Shown one piece after another: positions 15,338 to 23,049 of a DNA stretch of 64,000 nucleotides (its first letter is position 1; every line of letters starts with the position of its first letter). The stretch lies in contig NZ_JAPEMI010000001.1 in assembly GCF_026342835.1 (NCBI RefSeq), forward strand, positions 62,001 to 126,000, read 5' to 3'. The notes below the pieces were generated by a model. It was given only the letters and a program-made list of their open reading frames with translations, did no database searches and had not been told where the DNA came from. The translations under genes and the position numbers were made by a program. The DNA comes from Streptomyces sp. NBC_00154. GTDB taxonomy: Bacteria > Actinomycetota > Actinomycetes > Streptomycetales > Streptomycetaceae.

Positions 15338-16899
15338 GTGTCTGTTGATGACCTACTTGCTGCCCTGTTCCCGCACTTCTCGCGCCTGCATGTCGAGTTC
15401 GTCCGAGTCTTTGGCCGTGCGGTGGGGATCCAGGCGCGCGGTCGGGAGTCCTCGGCGGTGTGTCCAGGCTGCGGCACGGAGTCGGTGCGGGTGCACAGCC
15501 GGTATGAGCGCAGGATCTCCGACACCGCGATCGCGAACCAGCAGACGGTACTTCACCTGCGGGTCCGTCGGTTCTTCTGTGACAACGCCGACTGCGGGAA
15601 GAGGACGTTCGCCGAGCAGATCGACGGCCTGACGTTCCGTCACGGCCGTTGCACCGTACTGTTACGCACGATCCGCGCGGCCATCGCCCTGGCGCTCGGT
15701 GGCCGCGCCGGCGCCCGGCTCACGGAAGTGCAGGCAATCGGTATCGGGAAGGACGCGTTGCTGCGGCTCATCCGTGGCCTTCCCGATCCGGAGATCGGAC
15801 GGGTACGGGCCCTGGGCGTCGACGATTTCGCGCTCAGGCGGGGCCACAATTACGGCACGATCCTGATCGACATGGAGACTCGGCGCCCGCTCGACCTGCT
15901 GCCCCAACCCTCCGCCGATGCCCTGGCCGACTGGCTCACCGCCCACCCGGGGATCGAGGTGATCTGCCCTGACCGTGCCCGCTGTTACGCCGACGGAGCG
16001 GATCGCGGTGCCGGCGCCGCCACGCAGGTCGCGGACAGATTTCACTTGTGGAAGAACCTCGGCGAGGCAGCTGAACGGCTGGTCGCCCGCCTCCGTTCCC
16101 AGTGGGCCCCGCCTGCCCCGGAGAAGGAGAAAGTGGTGCTGCCCGAGGGGCGGCAGGCCCGGCGCACCCGCGAGCGGCACGCCGCCGTGCACGCGCTGAT
16201 GGACAAGGGCGTCAGCCACAGCGGCATCATGGCCGAACTCCATTTGGACCCCAAGACGGTGCGGAAGTTCATGCGGGCCGCCACGGCTGACGAGCTGATC
16301 GGCACGGGGCCCACCGGCGGCCGCCAGACCAGCCTGGACGGCCATGCCGCCTACCTGACCGCCCGGTTCAACGAGGGGTGCACCAGCGCCAACGTCCTGC
16401 ACCAAGAACTCGCCGAACGCGGGCTCACCATCAGCGAGCGGACGGTGAGGCGCTTCGTGCACCGGCTGCGCGACCGGGCCAAGCCAACCTCTCACCCGCC
16501 CGTCCCGAAGGCCCGCGAGGTAACCGGCTGGATCCTCACCCATCCCGACAACCGGCCCGAGGTTGATCGCGTTGCACTCAAGGAACTCCGCGACCGGTGC
16601 CCGGACTTGGACGCGGCCAGCGAGTTCGTCGCGCGGTTCGCCGTGATGCTCGTCAACCTTCGCGGCAAGGACGAGCTCGAGCAGTGGACCACGGACGCGG
16701 AGGCCGGCAGTCTTCCCGAACTCCGGGGATCGCTACCGGCCTGCGCAAGGACTGGGACGCTGTCATGGCCGGCCTGTCGCTGCACTGGAACTCCGGCCCC
16801 GTGGAAGGTCACGTCAACCGGATAAAGATGCTGAAACGGCAGATGTTCGGACGCGCGAAACCGGATCTGCTGCGCAAACGGGTCCTGCTCGCCTCCTGA
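15338..16899 (+). pseudogene. ISL3-family transposase, frameshifted near its 3' end
   Basis: The first frame (15338-16825) has the ISL3 N-terminal zinc motif (SAVCPGCGTESVRVHSRYER, FFCDNADCGKRTF), then the DDE domain with Asp in RALGVDDFALRRG and Asp in EVICPDRARCYADG, an inserted HTH region (AAVHALMDKGVSHSGIMAEL) and HLWKNLGEA. At about 16724-16728 (CGGGG) the frame shifts by -1. The true end, GIATGLRKDWDAVMAGLSLH then WNSGPVEGHVNRIKMLKRQM, lies in the other frame to 16899 and holds the catalytic Glu (PVEGHVN). Without frameshifting the product lacks that residue. Either it is inactive, a sequencing error is present, or slippage occurs. Confidence 0.88.
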
Positions 16900-17155
16900 A
16901 TCCAGCGAGTCCCTGACCCGCGGCACCCGCGTGATCGTCACAGGACGGCTTCGGCAGCGTACCTTCGACGACAAGGAAGGCCAGCGCCGCACCACCGTCG
17001 AGATCGACGCCGAGGATGTCGCTGTCTCTCTTACGTGTGCGACAGCCCAGGTCACCAAGTCCTTCCGGGCTGCCCAGACCACTCAACCCCCGGCCTCGGC
17101 TCCCGTGTCCGCGGCGCCCCCGGCGGAGCCGGACCGCGATCATCACCCGTTCTGA
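16900..17155 (+). pseudogene. C-terminal fragment of a single-stranded DNA-binding protein inside the IS
   Basis: The frame ESSESLTRGTRVIVTGRLRQ, RTFDDKEGQRRTTVEIDAED and VAVSLTCATAQVTKS is the C-terminal half of the SSB OB-fold as found in actinobacterial SSB proteins (GxRVIVxGRLxQRxxxxKEGxxRTxxEVxxxxxGxSL). A Pro/Ala-rich tail ends DHHPF rather than the usual acidic DDDIPF-type tip. The N-terminal half is missing, and the fragment abuts the transposase stop. It looks like host or plasmid DNA captured by the element. Confidence 0.75.
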
Positions 17156-17208
17156 GCGGCCTGTCGGCACCGGCCCAATCAGTCGGCGCCCGCCGGTAGT
17201 GTGGTCGT

Positions 17209-18300
17209 ATGTCCCGCAAGCGCCGCCCCACACCGTCACGACACACCCCCGCCGAGCGGACTCCCGTCATACAGGCCGAGGAACTGGAGGCGCTGGCACT
17301 GGAGTATCCCCAGGACCGCGAAGAGATCCTTGTGGACGCGGCGGGCTGCTGGGGTGATGCCGGCCAGTACGACCGAGCCCTCGCCCTCTACCAGCGGTTG
17401 CTGGATACCGGGTGCGAGGATGCGCATCTGATCGAGGCATACCGGATCAACACCCTGTGGGACGCCGGACGGACCGACCAGGCCCGTGACGCGGCCACAC
17501 AGCTACGACGCCAGCACCCCACCGATGCCGGGGCCTGGAACTTCGTCGCCGAGATGTTCGAGACCGCCGGCGAACTCCACGACGCCACGGACTGGTTCAC
17601 CGCGGGCATCACCCATCTCCTCGGCCCGGCCACCCCTCTCACCCGCCAATCCGTCGAGGACGCCCCGGGCGGCTATGACATCGAGATGCTCGTCATCGGC
17701 CGCCACCGAGTCCGGCGCCGCCTCGCCCAGCCGCACGACGACCTCGACCATCTCGCCGACGAACTCCACGAGCACCGCCCGGCCCTGCTCCGCGCCCCCG
17801 GCACCCTGGACGACCTGCACGATCCAGACCGACTCAGGGCCGCTGAGAGCGGTGACCCGGATGTCCTGCGCACCTCGATCGAGAAACTCACCGCTGAAGT
17901 CGCCGCACGCCGCGCCGCACTGTCCCGGCCCCGCATGACCTGTGCACTGTTCTGGCCCGAGCCCGAATTCACCCAGCTCCTGACACAGTCGCCCGCGCTG
18001 CAAGACGCCTACGGTGCTGATCACCACGATCACATCCGACGCGTCGAGGAGATCCTGCGCCGCCTGTCCGAGGAAGGCGAACCACATCTGGGCATCGCCC
18101 AGGGCACCGTGAGCGACTTCGAGGAATTCACTCGGGCCGAGGGCCTCTCCCCGCAGGACGGGGACACCCGGGCCCAATACGCCGCCGACCTCGCCGCCCG
18201 GGGGCAGACCCAGGCATGGCCACCGCCCCGCAACAGCTCCTGCTGGTGCGGCTCTTCCCGCAAGTACAAGAAATGCTGCGGCAACCCCGCCCAGATCTGA
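17209..18300 (+). CDS. TPR-like protein with C-terminal SEC-C zinc motif (IS passenger)
   Basis: A 363-aa protein starting at ATG 17209. Residues ~20-125 look like helical tetratricopeptide pairs (LEALALEYPQDREEILVDAA, YDRALALYQRLLDTG, AWNFVAEMFETAGELHDATD). A long helical middle follows, and the extreme C-terminus is a SEC-C motif (SSCWCGSSRKYKKCCG), which binds zinc through Cys residues as in SecA. SEC-C proteins of this type are widespread and mostly uncharacterised. The gene ends 19 bp before the right inverted repeat and lies wholly inside the element, so it travels with it. A regulatory or toxin/defence-like role is conceivable but unsupported. Confidence 0.85.
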   Translation: MSRKRRPTPSRHTPAERTPVIQAEELEALALEYPQDREEILVDAAGCWGDAGQYDRALALYQRLLDTGCEDAHLIEAYRINTLWDAGRTDQARDAATQLRRQHPTDAGAWNFVAEMFETAGELHDATDWFTAGITHLLGPATPLTRQSVEDAPGGYDIEMLVIGRHRVRRRLAQPHDDLDHLADELHEHRPALLRAPGTLDDLHDPDRLRAAESGDPDVLRTSIEKLTAEVAARRAALSRPRMTCALFWPEPEFTQLLTQSPALQDAYGADHHDHIRRVEEILRRLSEEGEPHLGIAQGTVSDFEEFTRAEGLSPQDGDTRAQYAADLAARGQTQAWPPPRNSSCWCGSSRKYKKCCGNPAQI

Positions 18301-18597
18301 CCAAGATCAGAAGGCATCGTTCACCAAACTCGCGACAGAGCCTTGCAATTCCCCGCTCGCGACCAGTTGATGGAGAGTCAACTGGCCGCCGACGCTGCTG
18401 AGAGCAGCTGCCTTTGAGGCTATTTGTTCCGCCCAAGGAACACACATACCCAGCACGAACGGCGTTGGAATGAGTCTGTTGCATCATGCTGTCCGGCAGG
18501 ATCCCTGCGGAACTGTCACGCTTCCCTACGTTGTTCGGCGGGACGTCGTGAGCCCTTCGTATGTGACCGCCGCAGGGACGTCGGGTGCGGCTTCCTG

Positions 18598-18863
18598 CGA
18601 CGGCCGTGGGAGAGACCGAGCCCGTCCGACAAGCTCACTCCCGCCCGAGTCCGCCGCGATTTCCGGCACCTCCGCCCGAGGGCGGCCTGTCCTGCCGGAG
18701 CGCCGAGTTCCTCCCGCCCGGCCCAGGCCGGCCATCCGGTCGCAAGAACACCCGGCCCGCTCCACGCTATGACGTGCACACAGTCGGCAAACCGGGCCCC
18801 GCAAAACGACGGACGAAGAAGTCAACAACCCCCGCGGCGACGCCGCACAGGTTAAAGATCTAG
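18598..18863 (+). pseudogene. C-terminal remnant of an IS transposase
   Basis: The reading DKLTPARVRRDFRHLRPRAA followed by CPAGAPSSSRP, then after a frameshift PGRPSGRKNTRPAPRYDV, resembles the C-terminal tail of a large actinobacterial DDE transposase group (RLTPARVRRGFRxI...CPAGAPKPxRPGPGRPPGSKN). The catalytic core is absent, and at least one frameshift separates the two halves. No inverted repeats are recognised. Confidence 0.6.
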
Positions 18864-18877
18864 TTAGAAATACGGAA

Positions 18878-18912
18878 GCCCCACCCCGCCCTTTTGGCCG
18901 GAAGGGTGGGGC
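18878..18912 (-). terminator. Stem-loop downstream of the MBL gene
   Basis: GCCCCACCC (18878-18886) pairs with GGGTGGGGC (18904-18912) around a 17-nt loop. It lies downstream of the MBL-fold gene and small ORF on the minus strand and is a plausible factor-independent end of that transcript. A diverged version is seen in the left repeat near 4507-4545. Confidence 0.55.
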
Positions 18913-18919
18913 CCCATTG

Positions 18920-19090
18920 TCAGGACTTGACGATCCGCGTCTCGACTTGGATGCCGGATGGCTTTCGTGAACTGGGCAGTGGGATGTACTGCCGTGCTTC
19001 GGTAGTCCTCTCCCGTCGAGGGGGACCGTCGAGGGTCTGGATTGCCTGCTTCTTTTCGGCCTCCGTCATCTTGGCGAACACCTGCGTCAT
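18920..19090 (-). CDS. Small basic protein downstream of the MBL gene
   Basis: A 56-codon frame: MTQVFAKMTEAEKKQAIQTL, then DGPPRRERTTEARQYIPLPS, ending VETRIVKS. It begins 27 bp after the MBL stop and in the same frame. Composition and codon use look coding, with an amphipathic N-terminal helix and a basic middle. The left repeat has an internal deletion that destroys it. There is no strong ribosome-binding site, so it may be a coupled small protein or the tail of a former longer MBL protein separated by the TGA. Family unknown. Confidence 0.4.
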   Translation of the reverse strand: MTQVFAKMTEAEKKQAIQTLDGPPRRERTTEARQYIPLPSSRKPSGIQVETRIVKS

Positions 19091-19117
19091 TGTGTTCAGG
19101 CCTTCATCCCTGCCCCG

Positions 19118-20317
19118 TCACCGCTCACCCGCAAGATCAAGATCGCGGCTGTCCTGTCCCTGAGCAACGTCCCTTGCTTTGTTCCGGCGCCAGGGGTGTG
19201 CGATCGGGGCAGCCACGGCCCGCCACCAGGGATCGAGGGGAAGCGTTCCCGCGGGCTCGAACGGCTCGCCCGGCTGGGGGAACGCAGCCGGCTGCTCGGC
19301 TTCCTCAGCGGCGTCCTTGGTCCACTCGCCGGGCTCCGCCCAGGGGTGAACGGCGAGATTGAAGGTGCCCCAGTGGATCGGCAGCATGACACCGTGCGGC
19401 TTGCCCCCTTGCAGGTCAAGCTGCGCCTGCATGCCCTCGTCGGGTGTCATGTGGATGTCGGGCCAGTACTCCGAATACGCACCGATCTGGATCATCGTCG
19501 CGTCGAACGGGCCGTGCTCGGCGCCGATATCCTTGAAACCGGGGAAGTAGCCGGTGTCCCCGGAGTGGTAGATCCGGTGCTCGGGGCCCGCGACGACCCA
19601 GGACGCCCAGAGCGTGTGCTGCTGGTTGCGCAGGCCGCGTCCGCAGAAGTGCCGGGCCGGGGTCGCGGTGAGGCTGATCCCGGCCATGTTCGTGCTCTCG
19701 TTCCAGTCGAGCTCGCGCACCCGGTCGGCGGACACGCCCCAGCGCTCCAGGTGGGCGCCGACACCGAGCGGCACCGCGAAGACCGTGTCCGTGCCCGCCA
19801 GGGCTCGGATCGTCGGCAGGTCGAGGTGGTCGTAGTGGTCGTGCGAGATCACGATCGCGTCGAGCGGGCCGAGCGTCGCGAGCGGCAACGGCACCGGGTG
19901 CAGCCGCTTGGGCCCGGCGAACGCGAAGGGCGAACAGCGCTCGCCCCACACCGGGTCGAAGAGCACTCGGCGGCCGTCGATCTCGGCGAGCACGCTCGAG
20001 TGGCCCATCCAGGTGAGCCGCAGCCCTGAGGCGGGCGGCCGGGCGAGGTCGGCGAGGGTGGTCGCATGGACGGGCACCGCGCCGTTCGGCGACCTGCGTA
20101 CCCGGTCCTCCTTGCGGAAGTAGACCTTCGCGAACTCCAGCGTCGAGCCGGACGGCCTGGTCCGCGCCCCCACCGGGTTCTGGAAGACCCCGTCGGCGAA
20201 ATTGGGCGAGTTCCGGATGCGCTCCATGCGGGCGCCCCCCGGGTCGGCGCCGAATGCGGCGGGTCGCAGCGAACGCAGCCGGGTACGGAGCGGATGCAAG
20301 GAGTCAGCGCCGGTCAC
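19118..20317 (-). CDS. MBL-fold metallohydrolase (NAPE-PLD/UlaG-like)
   Basis: A 399-aa protein of the beta-lactamase-fold branch that includes N-acylphosphatidylethanolamine phospholipase D and UlaG-like hydrolases. Metal ligands are visible: SHDHYDHLDL (HxHxDH) at about residue 158, a His in ATPARHFCGRG at about 220, an Asp in IYHSGDTGYFPGF at about 250 and a His in VMLPIHWGTF at about 315. WMGHSSVLAEIDGRRVLFDP is the typical N-terminal strand pair. It probably hydrolyses a phosphodiester or lactone; the substrate is unknown. It is the intact counterpart of the fragment at 4630-4975. Confidence 0.9.
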   Translation of the reverse strand: MTGADSLHPLRTRLRSLRPAAFGADPGGARMERIRNSPNFADGVFQNPVGARTRPSGSTLEFAKVYFRKEDRVRRSPNGAVPVHATTLADLARPPASGLRLTWMGHSSVLAEIDGRRVLFDPVWGERCSPFAFAGPKRLHPVPLPLATLGPLDAIVISHDHYDHLDLPTIRALAGTDTVFAVPLGVGAHLERWGVSADRVRELDWNESTNMAGISLTATPARHFCGRGLRNQQHTLWASWVVAGPEHRIYHSGDTGYFPGFKDIGAEHGPFDATMIQIGAYSEYWPDIHMTPDEGMQAQLDLQGGKPHGVMLPIHWGTFNLAVHPWAEPGEWTKDAAEEAEQPAAFPQPGEPFEPAGTLPLDPWWRAVAAPIAHPWRRNKARDVAQGQDSRDLDLAGER

Positions 20318-20416
20318 AACATCTCCTGAAGGAGTCGGTGTCGTTTCATTATGAGCAGGGGGTAAGACAGCGCGAGCACGGGGCGGCCAACGGAATGACG
20401 GCCGGACCCCGCCGCC

Positions 20417-20896
20417 TCAGCCACGCGACTGCCCGTACACGTGTTCGACATGCAGCCGCAGCACGATCCGCCGGTCGCGGACCATCGCGCTGCGGTAATC
20501 GTCCCAGTCGGGGTGCTCGCCCTGCACGTCCCGGTAGAGCGTGATCAGCTCCTCGACGGTCGCATCGAACGGATCGGCGGCGACCGGCGACAGCTCGGCC
20601 GTGCCGTCCGCGACCGTCCAGGCCCAGCGGTCCTCGCTGGTGACGTGGTAGCTCGCCCGCGGATCGCGCCGCAGGTTCCGCGTCTTCGCCCGGTCGTCGG
20701 TGATCGAGACACGCATGATGCGCTCCGCGGGATAGTAGAAGTGATTGACATTGGACAGCTGGGGCCGGCCGTCCCGCTTCAGCGTCACGAGCACCCCGCC
20801 ACTCTCCTCGGCGACCAGCCGAAGGAGCGCGTCCTGCTGTGCATCGATTCCCGTCATGCCGAATCCAACGTGCGTAGCCATCACAGGATTCCGCAT
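20417..20896 (-). CDS. PPOX-class F420-dependent oxidoreductase-like protein
   Basis: A 159-aa split-barrel flavin/F420-binding protein of the pyridoxamine-oxidase superfamily. The pattern GVLVTLKRDGRPQLSNVNHF, ITDDRAKTRNLRRDPRASYHV and YRDVQGEHPDWDDYRSAM is typical of the Rv1155-like group that uses F420. An internal ATG at 20857 (MTGIDAQQD) would give a more usual N-terminus and may be the true start. It lies between the MBL gene and the divergent CMD-like gene. Substrate unknown. Confidence 0.85.
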   Translation of the reverse strand: MRNPVMATHVGFGMTGIDAQQDALLRLVAEESGGVLVTLKRDGRPQLSNVNHFYYPAERIMRVSITDDRAKTRNLRRDPRASYHVTSEDRWAWTVADGTAELSPVAADPFDATVEELITLYRDVQGEHPDWDDYRSAMVRDRRIVLRLHVEHVYGQSRG

Positions 20897-20993
20897 TCGG
20901 CCACTCGCTCATGTCACATCCGGCGGCCGCCGCCCGTCGCATCCGTGACAGCAGCCCGCCGACACCGGTGGACACCGCACAAGGAGGCCGGCC

Positions 20994-21578
20994 ATGACCG
21001 CCCGCATCTCGCTCGACCCGCCCCGCACCCTCCTCTTCCGCGCCGTGTCGTGGTATTCGAACCGTACGTACGGGAAGGTCATCAACCCCGTACGGGCCAC
21101 CGCCCACCACACCGAGGTGCTGTGGGCCGGGCTCCGCTTCGAGTTGGCGGTCGGCCGCTGGAAGGCACTGGACCCGCAGCTGAAGGCACTCGCGGTGATG
21201 ACGTCCGCGTCGACCATCGGCTGCAGCTGGTGCATGGACTTCGGCTACTGGGAGAACCACCGGCAGGGGATGGACACCCGCAAGTTGCGCGATGTGCCGG
21301 TGTGGCGGGAGAGCGAGGCGTACACACCGCTGGAGCGCGACGTCATGGAGTACGCGGAGGCGATGAGCCTCACCCCGCCCGAGATCGGGGACGAGCTCGT
21401 GGACCGGCTCAGGACCGCGCTCGGCGAGAAGGCCCTGATCGAGCTGACGACCATGGTCGCCGTGGAGAACATGCGCTCCCGCACCAATTCCGCACTCGGC
21501 CTGACCAGCCAGGGCTTCAAGGACCAGTGCGAGGTGCCGAGGCCCGCCGCGCAGGGCACGGCAGACTCCAGCCACTGA
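20994..21578 (+). CDS. Carboxymuconolactone-decarboxylase-like (AhpD-fold) protein
   Basis: A 194-aa protein starting at ATG 20994 behind AAGGAGG. It has the all-helical AhpD/CMD fold with a redox-type CxxC in STIGCSWCMDFGYWE at about residues 74-77, preceded by LDPQLKALAVMTSA. Intracellular proteins of this group are proposed to act in peroxide or thiol metabolism. The divergent PPOX gene lies about 100 bp away, and the two may share regulation. Confidence 0.87.
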   Translation: MTARISLDPPRTLLFRAVSWYSNRTYGKVINPVRATAHHTEVLWAGLRFELAVGRWKALDPQLKALAVMTSASTIGCSWCMDFGYWENHRQGMDTRKLRDVPVWRESEAYTPLERDVMEYAEAMSLTPPEIGDELVDRLRTALGEKALIELTTMVAVENMRSRTNSALGLTSQGFKDQCEVPRPAAQGTADSSH

Positions 21579-21755
21579 ACAGTGATTCAGCAAGGGCCAC
21601 ATTGACAGGGGTGCTCCCGCCTTCGGATACTGACTGGCGATTCAGTAAATCGCCGGCCGCGGCGGCCACGCCGAACAGCCGGAGGCGCTCGCCCGCGCCC
21701 TGGCCCGGACCACTCCGGGGCCCACCCTGATCCCTGTTACCGAGGAGACACTCCG

Positions 21756-22985
21756 ATGACGACACCGACGACGGCGCCGACGGTGTCCCCGTCCGCTCTG
21801 CCCGCCCCGCTGATCTCGCTGACCTGGACGGACCACGTCACCGGACGCCAAGGCCATCTGGTCGTCGACCGGCTGGTGCGCGGCGTGTCGAGTGGTGGGC
21901 TGCGGATGCGGGCGGGCTGCACGCTCGACGAGGTGGCGGGGCTTGCCCGGGGCATGACGATGAAGGAGGCCCTGCACTTCGATGCCGATGACACACAGGC
22001 GCGCTACATACCGCTCGGTGGCGCCAAGGGCGGCATCGACTGCGACCCGCGCGCCCCGGAGGCGTACGGGGTGCTCGTGCGCTACCTGCGGGCCGTGCGT
22101 CCGTACATAGAGAACGTCTGGACGACCGGTGAGGATCTCGGACTCACCCAGGACATCGTCGACCGGGCGGCGGCCGAGGCCGGGCTCGTCTCCTCGATCC
22201 AGGCGGTCTATCCGCTCCTGGACGACGAGACGGCGGCGCGGCAGCGGCTCGCCGACGCGTTCGCCGTCGAGGTGGACGGCATCGGGCTCGACGAGCTGGT
22301 CGGCGGCTGCGGGGTAGCCGAGTCGGCGCTCGCCGCGCTGGACCGGGCGGGCGTCGCGTACACGGAGGCCAGGGTCTCCGTGCAGGGGCTCGGCACCATG
22401 GGCGGGGCGACGGCGCGGTTCCTCGCCCGGGCCGGACTGAAGGTCGTCGCCGTCGCCGACATCAAGGGGACGATCGCCAACCCGGCGGGCCTCGATGTCG
22501 AGGCGCTGCTCGCGGCCCGGGACGCGTACGGAACGGTGGACCGCGGTGCCCTGCGGGACGGAGACCAGGAGCTGCCCGCCGACGCGTGGCTGACGCAGGA
22601 GGCGGAGGTGCTCGTACCGGCAGCGGTCTCGTACGCCGTCGACGCCACCAACCAGGCCCGGATCAGCGCCCGTTGGATCGTCGAGGCGGCAAACATGCCG
22701 GTACTGCCGGAAGCGGAGGCACTGCTCGCCGAGCGCGGGATCACCGTACTGCCCGACGTGGTCGTCAACTCCGGTACGAACGCATGGTGGTGGTGGACGC
22801 TGTTCGGCGACATCGGCGCCGATGCGGAGGAGGCGTTCGGACACACCCGTCGCTCGATGCGGGCGCTGATCGGCCGGATGCTGGCCCGTGCCGAGGCCGA
22901 CGGCTCCACGCCCCGGGCGGCGGCCCATGCCCTCGTCGCCGAGCGGCTTCCGGTGATGGCCGAGCGGTTCGGCTGGTACCGGTGA
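21756..22985 (+). CDS. Glu/Leu/Phe/Val-family dehydrogenase
   Basis: A 409-aa NAD(P)-dependent amino-acid dehydrogenase. The dimerisation/substrate domain has GLARGMTMKEALHFDADDTQ and PLGGAKGGIDCDP, where the second Lys is the catalytic one, and TTGEDLGLTQDIVDRA. The Rossmann domain carries VSVQGLGTMGGATARFLARA. The catalytic substrate-domain lysine motif is intact, and AANMPVLPEAE is the conserved NAD-side Asn motif. Which amino acid is used cannot be read off. It probably links amino-acid oxidation with ammonium release. A ribosome-binding site GAGGAGA precedes ATG 21756. Confidence 0.9.
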   Translation: MTTPTTAPTVSPSALPAPLISLTWTDHVTGRQGHLVVDRLVRGVSSGGLRMRAGCTLDEVAGLARGMTMKEALHFDADDTQARYIPLGGAKGGIDCDPRAPEAYGVLVRYLRAVRPYIENVWTTGEDLGLTQDIVDRAAAEAGLVSSIQAVYPLLDDETAARQRLADAFAVEVDGIGLDELVGGCGVAESALAALDRAGVAYTEARVSVQGLGTMGGATARFLARAGLKVVAVADIKGTIANPAGLDVEALLAARDAYGTVDRGALRDGDQELPADAWLTQEAEVLVPAAVSYAVDATNQARISARWIVEAANMPVLPEAEALLAERGITVLPDVVVNSGTNAWWWWTLFGDIGADAEEAFGHTRRSMRALIGRMLARAEADGSTPRAAAHALVAERLPVMAERFGWYR

Positions 22986-23049
22986 GCCTGCCGGGCCGCC
23001 GGGCCTGCTGAGCCGCTGAACCTCTATGGGGGCGCAACTCCCGTTTCCT

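Larger units (their letters stand above)
15276..18342. mobile_element. ISL3-type element with passenger gene, 3,067 bp, with 8-bp target duplication
   Basis: The ends are perfect 23-bp inverted repeats: GGCTCTGTCGCGAGTTTGGT... at 15276-15298 and its complement at 18320-18342. They are flanked on both sides by the direct repeat TTGCAATT (15268-15275 and 18343-18350), the 8-bp duplication expected for ISL3. The element contains an ISL3 transposase gene, a single-strand-binding-protein gene fragment and a complete SEC-C gene, so it is about twice the length of a plain ISL3 IS. Perfect ends and TSD indicate recent insertion. Confidence 0.95.
18876..19463. repeat. Right copy of the direct repeat flanking the accessory island
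   Basis: This is the partner of 4505-4975 in the same orientation. It includes the terminator-like hairpin, the small 56-codon ORF and the last 346 bp of the intact MBL gene. It is complete relative to the left copy, which has lost about 117 bp between the hairpin and the MBL stop. Confidence 0.9.

Noticed and set aside
22986..23049. Possible terminator after the amino-acid dehydrogenase
   Set aside because: The obvious stem-loop nearby (23060-23080) belongs to the right end of the IS605-type element, and no separate stem-loop is visible.
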